Assembly: GCA_937868725.1 (NCBI GenBank) | Contig: CALMMQ010000046.1 | Location: forward strand, 1-64,000 | Length of the DNA stretch: 64,000 nucleotides | Reading direction: 5' to 3' | Origin: an uncultured Pleomorphomonas sp. | GTDB lineage: Bacteria > Pseudomonadota > Alphaproteobacteria > Rhizobiales > Pleomorphomonadaceae | Part shown: positions 1 to 11,300 of the stretch, in pieces | How positions within the stretch are numbered: the stretch's first letter is position 1 | Layout of the letters: each line of letters starts with the position of its first letter | The notes under the pieces: model-generated | Seen by the model: only the letters and a program-made list of their open reading frames with translations | The model's database searches: none | Told to the model about the DNA's origin: nothing | Translations under genes and position numbers: made by a program

Positions 1-1529
<1,529 letters not shown>

Positions 1530-1734
1530 CAAGACCCTCCCCGAGATACGTTTCTGCGCTGCGCCGCACCACGACCGGACGACCGGCTCCTCAGCGGTGA
1601 TTGGCGTGTTGGCAGGCTGGCATTATCTCAGGCCAAATACGTATGTCTACACGACCAAGGGTCGTCAGCCGGCGCCAGCGGCGGCCGGAGCGTCATCATT
1701 TGGTCTATTGCAGCGCAAGACGGCCGGCACCGGT

Positions 1735-2394
1735 TCAATCCGGGCGGGAAAACCGCAGCACGCGCGTCTGCTTGACGTCGCTGTCCTCGATGGCCCGCGG
1801 CACGGCGATGGCATAGCGCGCCACCTCGGCAAGGCCGGTTTTCGGCAGGTAGCTGCGGCCGGGATCGCCGAAGAGCACCAGCGCTCCGGCCCGATCGGCG
1901 GCGCGGAGGAACGGCTCGACCCGGGCCGCCATCGGCGCCTCGTAGAACACGTCGCCGGCCAGCACGACGTCGAAATCCGCCGCCCGGCCGTCGAGATAAT
2001 CGGCGTCGCTGGCCGTGACGACGACGCCGTTGGCGGCGGCGTTGACCTCGATGGCGGAGCGCGACAGCGCGTCGATGTCGGTGGCCACCGCCGAGGCGGC
2101 ACCGGCCCGCATGGCGGCGATGGCGACGATGCCCGAACCGGCGGCGAAATCGAGCACCCGCTTGCCGGTCACCAGTTCGGGGTGGTCGAGCAGGTGCCGG
2201 GCCAGCGCCTGACCGCCGGCCCAGGCGAAGGCCCAGAACGGTGGCGGCAGGCCGATGGCCTCGAGCTCGTCCTCGGTGCGCTGCCAGAGGTCCATGGCCT
2301 CATCGGCGAGGTGCAGGCGGATTTCCGGCACCGCCGGCGGTGCCAGCAGCCGGGTCTGGGCGACGATGAAGGCGGCGGCATCGGCGAGCGCCAT
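1735..2394 (-). CDS. class I SAM-dependent methyltransferase, ETF-beta lysine methyltransferase-like
   Basis: The 219-residue protein has a Rossmann methyltransferase fold. Motif I is VLDFAAGSGIV at residues 80-90, the acidic ribose-binding residue is D106 (ATDID), and the post-motif block DVVLAGDVFYE lies at 142-152. This last block resembles the family of the electron-transfer-flavoprotein beta lysine methyltransferase and PrmA-related protein methyltransferases. The substrate is inferred only from that resemblance. Its ATG overlaps the TGA of the upstream EVE-domain gene by one base (TGATG), so the two are translationally coupled. Small-molecule methyltransferases share the fold, so protein methylation is not proven. 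Confidence 0.82.
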   Translation of the reverse strand: MALADAAAFIVAQTRLLAPPAVPEIRLHLADEAMDLWQRTEDELEAIGLPPPFWAFAWAGGQALARHLLDHPELVTGKRVLDFAAGSGIVAIAAMRAGAASAVATDIDALSRSAIEVNAAANGVVVTASDADYLDGRAADFDVVLAGDVFYEAPMAARVEPFLRAADRAGALVLFGDPGRSYLPKTGLAEVARYAIAVPRAIEDSDVKQTRVLRFSRPD

Positions 2395-2807
2395 CAGAGA
2401 CCACCCATGGCCAGGACGATGGCCCATTCCTCGGCCGTCACCGGCTGCACCGACAGGCGCATCGAGGTGACGAGGCTCATCTTGGCCAGCCGCGGCTCGG
2501 CCTTGACGGCGGCGAGCGTCACCGGTTTGGGCATGTCGCGCACGGCGCGAATGTCGACGCATTCCCAGCGCGGATCGGCGCTGGTGCTGTCGGGATGGGC
2601 CGTGGCGATCACCTCGGCGATGCCGACCACCGCCAGGCCCTCGTTGGAGTGATAGAAGAAGCCCTGGTCGCCCACCGCCATGGCGCGCATGTTGTTGCGC
2701 GCCAGGTAGTTGCGCACGCCGTCCCATTCGGTGCCCGCCGCGCCGAGCGCCTTGAGCGCCGCGAAGGAAAACTTGAACGGTTCGGACTTGAACAGCCAAT
2801 AGGCCAT
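2394..2807 (-). CDS. EVE domain-containing protein
   Basis: The 137-residue protein is almost entirely one EVE (PUA-like) domain. It opens with MAYWLFKSEP and continues with WDGVRNYLARNN and the GDQGFFYHSN block at about residues 46-55, all hallmarks of the family. EVE domains are known to bind modified bases in DNA or RNA. The exact ligand in this single-domain form is not known. The gene overlaps the following methyltransferase by one base and follows a YciI-like gene 13 bp upstream, so the three minus-strand genes (3111 to 1735) look like one operon. Confidence 0.88.
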   Translation of the reverse strand: MAYWLFKSEPFKFSFAALKALGAAGTEWDGVRNYLARNNMRAMAVGDQGFFYHSNEGLAVVGIAEVIATAHPDSTSADPRWECVDIRAVRDMPKPVTLAAVKAEPRLAKMSLVTSMRLSVQPVTAEEWAIVLAMGGL

Positions 2808-2820
2808 GGGCTTCTTTTCC

Positions 2821-3111
2821 TCAGGCGCTGGGGGCGCCGATCACCCACTTCCACGGCGTGATGGTCACGCTCTCGAACAGGTTGGCGCGGGCGTACGGGT
2901 CGGCGGCCAGCACCTTGCGCAGACTGTCGACGTCCGGCGCCCGGGCGATCAGCATCGAACCGATCATCGTCGAGCCGTCTTCGGAAAGATAGGGGCCGCC
3001 AGCCAGAATGGTCGACGCATTGGCCGCGACAAATTCGAGATGGGCGGCGCGGTTGGCCTGCCGCACGGCCATGTGGCCCGGCTTGTCGGTGCAGCTGACA
3101 ACGAAATGCAT
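2821..3111 (-). CDS. YciI family protein
   Basis: The small 96-residue protein matches the YciI-like (dimeric alpha-beta barrel) family. It opens with MHFVVSCTDKPG, has an R-x3-R-x2-H-like segment (RQANRAAHLEF), and carries the GGPYLSEDGS turn near the middle. The C-terminal block NLFESVTITPWKWVIG resembles the DPF-x-x-GL/W end of the family. The biochemical role of YciI proteins is poorly defined, so no reaction is assigned. The ATG at 3111 was chosen because the family begins here. Longer in-frame extensions upstream run antisense to the deformylase-like gene and lack family similarity. It lies just upstream of the EVE gene and is probably co-transcribed with it. Confidence 0.82.
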   Translation of the reverse strand: MHFVVSCTDKPGHMAVRQANRAAHLEFVAANASTILAGGPYLSEDGSTMIGSMLIARAPDVDSLRKVLAADPYARANLFESVTITPWKWVIGAPSA

Positions 3112-3240
3112 GGGGTTTTCCTCGTTCCCTTGGTCTTTTCGACCGGGACGGTAGTGCGCGGCGCGCCCGGAGGCAAGGCCGGATCGATCTGCTATGCTGG
3201 CGCCAACCACCGCTCCCCCGGACCAGGACCTGCCGACGCC

Positions 3241-3729
3241 ATGACCTCTTCGCCCGTTCTCTACCCCGATCCGCGCCTGGCCAGCGTTGCCGCACCCGCC
3301 ACCGACTTCGGGCCGGCGCTGGCTGAGGTGGCGGCGCGGCTCGGCCAGGCCCTCACCGACATTCCGGCCATCGGCCTCGCCGGCCCGCACCTCGGCATCA
3401 ATGCCCGTATCGTGGCGGTGCGTCTCGCCGCCAGCGCCACCACCGTCTACGTCAACCCCGAGATCGTCTGGCGGGCCGAGGCGACGGTGCGCCACGAGGA
3501 GGGTTCGGTATCGATGCCCGGCGTCGTGGCCGAGATCGAGCGGCCGGCCGCCATCCGCCTCGCCTATCGCCGTCTCGACGGCACGGCGGCCGAAGCGGAC
3601 CTGAGCGGCTTTGCCGCCGCCGTGCTTTGCCACGAAATCGATCAGCTCGACGGCATCTTCTTCATCGACCGCCTGTCGCGCCTCAAGCGTGACCGCCTGC
3701 TCAAGCGCTGGCGCAAGCACGGGGCGTGA
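3241..3729 (+). CDS. peptide deformylase-like protein lacking metal-binding residues
   Basis: The 162-residue protein aligns end to end with peptide deformylase, the Fe/Zn enzyme that removes the formyl group from nascent N-termini. All three catalytic motifs are altered. Motif 1 (normally GxGLAAPQ) reads AIGLAGPHLG at 43-52. Motif 2 (EGCLS) reads EGSVS at 87-91, so the metal-binding Cys is Ser89. Motif 3 (HExxH) reads HEIDQ at 131-135, so the second metal His is Gln. With two of three metal ligands gone it should not be an active deformylase. Deformylase-like paralogues of this kind are annotated in rhizobia, and a true def gene should lie elsewhere. It is divergent from the YciI gene, with a 129-bp gap. 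Its function is unknown. Confidence 0.85.
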   Translation: MTSSPVLYPDPRLASVAAPATDFGPALAEVAARLGQALTDIPAIGLAGPHLGINARIVAVRLAASATTVYVNPEIVWRAEATVRHEEGSVSMPGVVAEIERPAAIRLAYRRLDGTAAEADLSGFAAAVLCHEIDQLDGIFFIDRLSRLKRDRLLKRWRKHGA

Positions 3730-4233
3730 AGCTGCTTGACGCCCCGTTCACCATGCGCGCCACTACGCATGCCGGCGAAGACGAAAAGCATGCAGCAGCC
3801 ACAAGATGGCCGTATTTTCGTCCGGACGTCCTGTCACATTCGGCGCTCGGACGGTGGCCAGCAGCCGGTCCCCGGCCGAACGTCGGAACGGGGCCGGCAG
3901 GCGGCGCCAAACCCGCGCAACGGACATGGCGGATCGGCAGACGATCCTATAGGAATCACGCGGTTGCCTATGTATGCTGCTTTGCACAAACTGGGGCATC
4001 TGATATCCACAAGCGAAAGGACCCGTGCGTCGGGAAGTCCGGAGATTTCATGACCTTCGGGCATGTGGCTTCGGGGTGGACCGGCTGAACGCCATGGTCT
4101 TGCGGGTATCGAAACTGAAATGGCGGACGTCGGCGATTCCTGACCGCGGCAAGCGGTGAGATCGTTGATGGCCGGGTTGGGGCGACCGGCCGAGCACATC
4201 GGCCGTGCCAGCGGGAAATCGAGTGGAGTCATC
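3730..4233. other. 504-bp intergenic region upstream of opgG
   Basis: No convincing gene was found here. A GTG-started frame (3726-4088) overlaps the deformylase-like stop, but its translation has no recognisable motif and an odd Trp/Cys/Arg-rich composition. The region is less GC-rich than its neighbours around 3950-4020 and probably carries the opgGH promoter. A weak TTGCAC (3982-3987) and TATCCA (4004-4009) pair with a 16-bp spacer is the best match I can see, and it is not strong. Confidence 0.4.
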
Positions 4234-5817
4234 GTGGGCGAGAATATTGGGAACCCTGTCCTCGGTCGTCGTGAGTTCTTGACCAAGGCCGTCGAGATGG
4301 TTGGCCTGGTGGCCCTGGCAACCGGCGTTGCACCCGCCGTGGCTTCGGCGGCCCCGCAGCAGCATTTCGCGCTCAACGGCGCGTTCACGCGCTCGACGGT
4401 GGCGGAAATCGCCCGTGCGCTGGCCAAGAAGCCGTATGAGGCGCCCGATTCGTCGATGCCGAAAGTGCTGAACGATCTCAGCTACGATCAGTATCGCGAC
4501 ATCCGTTTCAAGCCCGAGGCCTCGGTCTGGGCCGACAAGGGCCTGCCCTACCAGATGCAGCTGTTCCATCGCGGCTTCTACTTCAAGGACCCGGTGGAAA
4601 TCGCCATCGTCGAGAACGGCACGGCCACCCACCTCGCCTACGATCCGGCGATGTTCAGCTACGGTCCGCTGGTGCCGCAGCCCATTCCCACCGAAGACAT
4701 CGGCTTCTCCGGCTTCCGCCTGCACGCGCCGATCAACCGGCCCGAATATTTCGATGAGGTCGTCGTCTTCCAGGGCGCCAGCTACTTCCGCTCGCTCGGC
4801 AAGGGCCAGATCTACGGCCTGTCGGCCCGCGGCCTGGCGCTCAAGACGGCCGATCCCGAGGGCGAGGAGTTCCCGATCTTCCGCGCCTTCTGGGTGGAAA
4901 CCCCGGTGGCCGGCACCGATACCTGCGTCATCTACGCCCTGCTCGACAGCCCCTCGGTCTCCGGCGCCTATCGCTTCTCGGTCCGCCCCGGCTATCCGAC
5001 GCTGATCGACGTCGAGGCCCAGCTGTTCCCGCGCGTCGACCTCACCAAGGTCGGCCTGGCGCCGGGCACGTCGATGTTCTTCTTCTCGGCCAACGGCCGG
5101 GCCGACGTCGACGACTTCCGTCCCGAAGTGCACGATTCCGATGGCCTGCTGATGGTCACCGGCCACGGCGGCCGGCTGTGGCGGCCGCTCGCCAATCCCA
5201 AGGAACTGCAGATCTCCGCCTTCCAGGACCGCAGCCCGCGCGGCTTCGGCCTGGTGCAGCGCGACCGCGCCTTTGCCAACTATCAGGACCTGGAAGCCGG
5301 CTACGAGCGGCGGCCGTCGCTATGGATCGAACCGGTGGGCGACTGGGGGGCCGGCGCCGTGACGCTGGTCGAAATCCCGACCTCGTCGGAAGTGCACGAC
5401 AACATCGTCGCCTACTGGGCGCCGCAGGACAAGATTCCGGCCAACAGCGAGTTCTCCTTCGCCTATCGCATGGGCTGGGGCGGCGATCCCTCGCTGGCCG
5501 CCGGGTCTGCCTACGTCAGCGCCACCCGTTCGGGCCGGGCCAACAACGGCGGCTCGTCGGCGGCACGGCTGTTCGTCATCGACTACCTGTTCTTCGACGG
5601 CGTCGACAAGGCCCGCCTCGGCACCGCCAAGCCGACCGTGCAGTCCTCCAAGGGCACCATCGGCAACGTGGTGGTCATCGAAAACGGCGAGACCGGCGGT
5701 CTGCGCCTCAGCTTCGAGCTCGATCCGCAAAGCGAATCGCTCATCGAGATCAACGCGGTCCTGGCCTTCGACAACGGCCCGACCGCCGAAACCTGGGTTT
5801 ATAGATGGACGGCGTGA
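4234..5817 (+). CDS. opgG: periplasmic glucan biosynthesis protein OpgG (MdoG)
   Basis: This is a periplasmic protein of osmoregulated periplasmic glucan synthesis, thought to act on the beta-glucan backbone made by OpgH. From the GTG at 4234 (GAGTGGAG ribosome-binding site just upstream) the product has 527 residues. It begins with a twin-arginine signal: RR at 12-13 in GRREFLTK, a hydrophobic stretch, then ASAAP as the likely cleavage site. Family blocks include [28 protein letters not shown] and WIEPVGDWG. Earlier in-frame starts (GTG 4156, ATG 4168) would bury the signal peptide and are less likely. The gene overlaps opgH by 13 bp, which indicates coupled translation. Tat export matches other MdoG/MdoD family proteins. 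Confidence 0.93.
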   Translation: MGENIGNPVLGRREFLTKAVEMVGLVALATGVAPAVASAAPQQHFALNGAFTRSTVAEIARALAKKPYEAPDSSMPKVLNDLSYDQYRDIRFKPEASVWADKGLPYQMQLFHRGFYFKDPVEIAIVENGTATHLAYDPAMFSYGPLVPQPIPTEDIGFSGFRLHAPINRPEYFDEVVVFQGASYFRSLGKGQIYGLSARGLALKTADPEGEEFPIFRAFWVETPVAGTDTCVIYALLDSPSVSGAYRFSVRPGYPTLIDVEAQLFPRVDLTKVGLAPGTSMFFFSANGRADVDDFRPEVHDSDGLLMVTGHGGRLWRPLANPKELQISAFQDRSPRGFGLVQRDRAFANYQDLEAGYERRPSLWIEPVGDWGAGAVTLVEIPTSSEVHDNIVAYWAPQDKIPANSEFSFAYRMGWGGDPSLAAGSAYVSATRSGRANNGGSSAARLFVIDYLFFDGVDKARLGTAKPTVQSSKGTIGNVVVIENGETGGLRLSFELDPQSESLIEINAVLAFDNGPTAETWVYRWTA

Positions 5818-7970
5818 CAGCGAAGGCTTCCGAGGATGGCGCGGTAATGGGCGGCATGCCGCCGGAAACCCCAGGGGACATGCCGCCGCAGAACCTGCAT
5901 GTCTTCGACGTCGCCTCGCGGCGCAAGCTCGTCAACCCGGCCAGCCGGTCGTCGCTCTTGCGGCGCACCGCCGTGCTCGGCGGCACCGCCCTGCTGCTCG
6001 GCTACGCCGTCAACGAGATGTACGCCGTGCTGGCCCTCGGCGACCTGACGCCCATCGAGCGCATCGTCCTCGGCCTGTTCACCATCACCTTCGCCTGGAT
6101 CGCCCTGTCGTCGGTGGCGGGCATTTTCGGCTTCGTCGAACTGCTGCGCCGCCGCCGGCACCCCGCCACCGCTGGGGCTGATACGCCGCTCACCAAGCGG
6201 ACGGCGATGCTGATGCCGACCTACAACGAGGATCCCTCGCGCATCTTCGCCGCCATCGAGGCGATGGCGACAGAGGTCGAGGCCCTCGGCCAGAGCCACG
6301 CCTTCGACTGGTTCGTGCTGGCCGACACCACCGACCCCGACGTCGTGCTGCAGGAAGAGGCCGGCCTCCTGGCCGCCCGCCGCCGCATCGGCCGCTTCGC
6401 CCGCATCTATTACCGCCGCCGTCGCAACAACGTCGCCAAGAAAGCCGGCAACGTCGGCGACTTCTGCCGCCGCTGGGCCAGCGCCTACGACCACCTGCTG
6501 GTGCTCGACGCCGACAGCCTGATGGAAGGCCGAACCATCGTCGAACTGGCCCGCCGCATGGAGGCCGACCCCGACGCCGGCCTGATCCAGACCATTCCCA
6601 TGCTGACCAACGGCACCACCATCATGGCCCGGCTGCAGCAGTTCGCCGGCCGCGTCTACGGCCCGGTGGTCGGCACCGGCCTCAGCTGGTGGGTGCAGGA
6701 CGAGGGCAACTTCTGGGGCCACAACGCCATCATCCGCACCGAAGCCTTCATGAAGTCGGCCGGCCTGCCGGAACTGTCGGGCAAGCCGCCGTTCGGCGGC
6801 CACATCATGAGCCACGACTTCGTCGAGGCGGCGCTGATCCGCCGCGCCGGCTGGAACATCATCATCGCCGACGATCTCGGCGGCTCCTTCGAGGAAAGCC
6901 CGCCGTCGCTGGTCGACCTCGCCATCCGCGACCGCCGCTGGTGCCAGGGCAACCTGCAGCACCTCAAGGTGATCGGCGGCAAGGGACTGCACTGGGTGTC
7001 GCGCTCGCACATCCTCACCGGCATCATGAGCTATCTGGCCTCGCCGCTGTGGCTGCTGCTCATCCTCTCCGGCTTCGCCCTGACGCTGCAGGCCCACTAC
7101 ATCCGGCCGGAATACTTCAAGGACGAGTTCCAGCTGTTCCCGTCCTGGCCGCGCATCGACGCCGAGCGCGCCCTGGCGCTGTTCGCCCTGACCATGGGCG
7201 TGCTGTTCCTGCCCAAGATTCTCGGCCTGCTCGCTTTCATCCTGTCGCCGCGCGAGCGCAAGGCCTGCGGCGGCACCTTCGGCCTGATCATGAGCTTCCT
7301 GTTCGAGGTGGTGGTGTCGGCGCTGATCGCCCCGATCATGATGCTGATCCAGACCGGCGCCGTCACCGAAATCCTGATGCGCCGCGACGCCGGCTGGAAG
7401 CCGCAGCGCCGCGACGATGGCGGCCTGCCCTTGCGTGACCTGATCGTCCGCCACCGCTGGCACGTCATTTCCGGCATCGCCTTCGCCTGGGCCGCCATCG
7501 CCGACAGCTGGGTGCTGTTCGCCTGGCTGTCGCCGGCCATCCTCGGCATGCTGCTGGCGGTGCCGATCTCCAGCCTCACCGGCTCGCTCGGTGTCGGCCG
7601 CTTCATCCGCCGCCTCGGCCTGCTGCGCACGCCCGAGGAAGCGGACGTACCGGCCATCCGCCTCGGCATGGAGAAGGTGCGGCCGGCCTATCAGGCGGTC
7701 TGCGACAAGGCGCCGAGCATCATCGACATCGTCGCCGATCCCATCTGGCGCGTCCGGCATCTGGCCATCGTCGATCGCATGGCGCCGCGACCGCGCGGCC
7801 GTGTCGACCCCACCTCGGCGCTGGTGTCGGCCAAAATCTCCGAGGCCATCACCATCAACGAGGCTGTCGGCTTCCTCGATTCCAAGGAGCGGGCGACGCT
7901 GATCGCCACGCCGCACCTGCTCGAATCGCTGGCCTACAAACCGCTGGCCGGCGACGCCAAGGCCGGCTGA
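5805..7970 (+). CDS. opgH: glucans biosynthesis glucosyltransferase OpgH (MdoH)
   Basis: This inner-membrane GT2 glucosyltransferase polymerises UDP-glucose into the linear beta-glucan of osmoregulated periplasmic glucans. The 721-residue protein has two membrane segments near residues 54-76 and 87-115. A cytoplasmic catalytic domain follows, opening with [12 protein letters not shown] and containing the metal-binding LVLDADSLM, the acceptor-side SHDFVEAAL and RRWCQGN (the Q-x-x-R-W-like end motif). A cluster of C-terminal membrane helices begins at about residue 400. It starts inside the last codons of opgG and ends just before an intrinsic terminator, so opgGH is a two-gene operon. Confidence 0.95.
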   Translation: MDGVTAKASEDGAVMGGMPPETPGDMPPQNLHVFDVASRRKLVNPASRSSLLRRTAVLGGTALLLGYAVNEMYAVLALGDLTPIERIVLGLFTITFAWIALSSVAGIFGFVELLRRRRHPATAGADTPLTKRTAMLMPTYNEDPSRIFAAIEAMATEVEALGQSHAFDWFVLADTTDPDVVLQEEAGLLAARRRIGRFARIYYRRRRNNVAKKAGNVGDFCRRWASAYDHLLVLDADSLMEGRTIVELARRMEADPDAGLIQTIPMLTNGTTIMARLQQFAGRVYGPVVGTGLSWWVQDEGNFWGHNAIIRTEAFMKSAGLPELSGKPPFGGHIMSHDFVEAALIRRAGWNIIIADDLGGSFEESPPSLVDLAIRDRRWCQGNLQHLKVIGGKGLHWVSRSHILTGIMSYLASPLWLLLILSGFALTLQAHYIRPEYFKDEFQLFPSWPRIDAERALALFALTMGVLFLPKILGLLAFILSPRERKACGGTFGLIMSFLFEVVVSALIAPIMMLIQTGAVTEILMRRDAGWKPQRRDDGGLPLRDLIVRHRWHVISGIAFAWAAIADSWVLFAWLSPAILGMLLAVPISSLTGSLGVGRFIRRLGLLRTPEEADVPAIRLGMEKVRPAYQAVCDKAPSIIDIVADPIWRVRHLAIVDRMAPRPRGRVDPTSALVSAKISEAITINEAVGFLDSKERATLIATPHLLESLAYKPLAGDAKAG

Positions 7971-7996
7971 CCACCCTCCCTCTTCGAGGCCTACCG

Positions 7997-8035
7997 CATC
8001 CGCCCCAGGGTCAGCCCCTCGGGCGGATGTTTTTT
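7997..8035 (+). terminator. intrinsic terminator of opgGH
   Basis: An 8-bp stem pairs CATCCGCC (7997-8004) with GGCGGATG (8022-8029). It is followed directly by six T residues (8030-8035). It lies 26 bp after the opgH stop codon. Confidence 0.88.
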
Positions 8036-8187
8036 ATGGTGCCACCGCCCAGCGGTCATGCGATGGCAGCGCGCCATCCATGCAAGAGTTGCATAGCACA
8101 TTCCAACCGCGCCAATCGCAGCGTCGTCGCAGAGCCGCCGCGGCCATCGCGCTTGGCGTTAGATTTCAATCGTTTAAGCAAAACGCC

Positions 8188-8223
8188 GCTGCCAGCCAAG
8201 CCACGCTGGCGGCAGGCCTTTTT
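8188..8223 (+). terminator. second terminator-like hairpin with no upstream gene
   Basis: GCTGCCAGC (8188-8196) pairs with GCTGGCGGC (8205-8213), including one G-T wobble. Five T residues follow at 8219-8223. It lies 150 bp past the opgGH terminator and 110 bp before pyc. The 8036-8187 stretch before it contains no gene but does hold a short inverted repeat, ATGCAA-gag-TTGCAT. It may end a small RNA or attenuate a long pyc leader, which is inference. Confidence 0.5.
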
Positions 8224-8334
8224 CCGATGGAGAACCCTTAGCCGAGAGTCGATGCGACACCCGGCCAACATGACAGGTGCCGCCGGCGCTGCTAGAGGGA
8301 GCCCAATTGTATTTTTACTTATGGAGGTTGCCTT

Positions 8335-11300
8335 ATGGCGCTCACCAAGCTGCTCGTCGCCAACCGTTCGGAAATTGCCATTCGCGTCTTCCGGGCGGCC
8401 AATGAACTGGGCCTCAGGACCGTGGCGGTGTTCGCCGTCGAGGACAAGCTGGCCCTGCACCGCTTTAAGGCCGACGAGGCCTACGAGATCGGCGAAGGCA
8501 TGGGCCCGATCGAGGCCTACCTCAGCATTCCCGAAATCCTGCGCATCGCCAAGGAAGCCAAGGTCGATGCCATCCATCCCGGCTATGGCCTGCTGTCGGA
8601 AAGCCCGGAGTTCGCCGAGGCCTGCCGCGACGCCGGCATCACCTTCATCGGCCCCTCGCCCGACACCATGCGCGAGCTCGGCAACAAGGTCGCCGCCCGC
8701 AACCTCGCCGTCGCCGCCGGCGTGCCGGTGATGCCGGCCACCGATCCGCTGCCCGACGACATGGAAGCGGTGAAGGCCGAAGCCAAGCGCGTTGGCTATC
8801 CGTTGATGCTCAAGGCCTCCTGGGGCGGCGGCGGTCGCGGCATGCGCGTCATCCGCGACGAAGCGGCCCTGCTCAAGGAAGTGGTGACCGCCAAGCGCGA
8901 AGCCATGGCCGCCTTCGGCAAGGACGAGGTCTATCTCGAGAAGCTGGTCGAGCGCGCCCGCCACGTCGAGGTGCAGATCCTCGGCGACACCCACGGCAAC
9001 ATCGTCCACCTGTTCGAACGCGACTGCTCGGTGCAGCGCCGCCATCAGAAGGTGGTCGAGCGGGCGCCGGCCCCCTACCTCACCGACGAGCAGCGCGCCG
9101 AGGTCACCGGCTACGCCGTCAAGATCGCCAAGGCTGCCAACTACTACGGCGCCGGCACCGTCGAGTTCCTGATGGATTCCGACAGCGGCGCCTTCTACTT
9201 CATCGAGGTCAATCCGCGCATCCAGGTCGAGCATACCGTCACCGAGGAGGTCACCGGCATCGACATCGTGCGGGCGCAGATCCGCATCCTCGAGGGCGCC
9301 AAGATCGGCACCCCCGAATCGGGCGTGCCGGCCCAGGCCGACATCCACCTCAACGGTCATGCCCTGCAGTGCCGCATCACCACCGAGGACCCGGAGCAGA
9401 ACTTCATCCCCGACTACGGCCGCATCACCGCCTATCGCGGCTCGACCGGCTTCGGCATCCGTCTCGACGGCGGCACCGCCTATGCCGGCGCCGTCATCAC
9501 CCGCTATTACGATCCGCTGCTCGAGAAGGTTACCGCCTGGGCGCCGACGGCGCTCGAGGCCATCAACCGCATGCACCGGGCGTTGCGCGAGTTCCGCATC
9601 CGCGGCGTCGCCACCAACCTCACCTTCCTCGAAAGCATCATCACCCACCCGAAATTCCAGCAGAACCGCTACACCACCCGCTTTATCGACGAGACGCCCG
9701 AGCTGTTCACCATGGTCAAGCGGCGCGATCGCGCCACCAAGCTCCTGACCTACATCGCCGACGTCACCGTCAACGGTCATCCCGAGACCCGCGCCCGCCC
9801 CAAGCCCGGCGACAGCGCCCGACCGGTGGTGCCGCGCTTCTCGGCCGGCATGCGACCGGGCACTCGCGACCTGCTGGCTTCGCGCGGGCCGGAGGCGCTG
9901 ACCAAGTGGATCCGCGAGCAGAAGAACGTGCTCGTCACCGACACCACCATGCGTGACGGCCACCAGTCGCTGCTGGCAACGCGCATGCGCACCCACGACA
10001 TCGCCCGCATCGCCGAGGCCTACGCCCGCGGCCTGCCCGATCTGTTCAGCCTGGAGTGCTGGGGTGGCGCCACCTTCGACGTCGCCATGCGCTTTCTGAC
10101 CGAGGACCCGTGGGAGCGTCTGGCCAAGATCCGCGACAAGGCGCCCAACATCCTGATACAGATGCTGCTGCGCGGCTCCAACGGCGTCGGCTACAAGAAC
10201 TACGCCGACAATGTCGTGCGCTTCTTCGTGCGCGAGGCGGCGGCGGCCGGCGTCGACGTCTTCCGCGTCTTCGACTGCCTCAACTGGATCGACAACATGC
10301 GCACCTCGATGGATGCCGTGCTCGATTCGGGCAAGGTGCTGGAAGCGGCCATCTGCTACACCGGCGACATCCTCGATCCCAACCGCGCCAAGTACGACCT
10401 CAAGTACTACGTCGGCATGGCGCGCGAACTCGAGCGGGCCGGCGCCCACATCATCGCCATCAAGGACATGGCCGGTCTGATCAAGCCGGCCTCGGCCCGG
10501 GTGCTGTTCCGGGCGCTGCGCGAGACCACCGACCTGCCGCTGCACTTCCACACCCACGACACCTCCGGCATCTCGGCCGCCTCGGTGCTGGCGGCCGTCG
10601 ACGAGGGCGTCGACATCATCGACGCGGCCATGGACTCGTTCTCCGGCAACACCTCCCAGCCCTGCCTCGGCTCGCTGGTGGCGGCGCTGGCCGGCGGCCC
10701 CCGTCCCACCGGCCTCGATCAGGACGCCATCCGCCGCATCTCGTTCTACTGGGAAGCGGTGCGCGCCAAGTACGCCGCCTTCGAGAACGACCTCAAGGGC
10801 CCGGCTTCGGAAGTCTACCTGCACGAAATGCCCGGCGGCCAGTTCACCAATCTCAAGGAGCAGGCCCGCTCCCTCGGCCTCGAAACCCGCTGGCACGAGG
10901 TGGCGCGCATGTATGCCGACGTCAACCAGATGTTCGGCGACATCGTCAAGGTGACGCCGTCGTCCAAGGTGGTCGGCGACATGGCCCTGCTGATGGTCTC
11001 CTCCGGCCTGACGCCCGCCGACGTGCTCGATCCCGACAAGGACGTCGCCTTCCCCGATTCGGTGGTCAAGATGTTCCACGGCGACCTCGGTCAGCCGCCG
11101 GGAGGCTGGCCGAAGGAGCTGCAGAAGAAGATCCTCAAGGACCTCGAACCGGTGACCGTCCGTCCCGGCTCGCTCATCCCCGCCGTCGACCTCGAGGCGA
11201 CGCAGAGCGAACTGGCGCTGAAGCTCGGCCGCGCCGCCACCGACCAGGAGCTGGCCTCCTACCTCATGTACCCCAAGGTGTTCATGGAGTTCGCCAAGAC

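Noticed and set aside
1530..1734. A promoter or small gene between acsA and the methyltransferase
   Set aside because: The 205-bp gap must contain the acsA promoter, but I could not find a convincing -35/-10 pair or any coding frame with features.
3726..4088. A GTG-started 120-codon frame overlapping the deformylase-like stop
   Set aside because: The overlap looks like coupling, but the translation has no recognisable motif, an abnormal composition and no good ribosome-binding site. It is kept only as a note in the intergenic entry.
5799..7916. A 705-codon minus-strand frame opposite opgH
   Set aside because: It is antisense to a complete glucosyltransferase, rich in Arg/Gln/Asp/Gly, with no domain.
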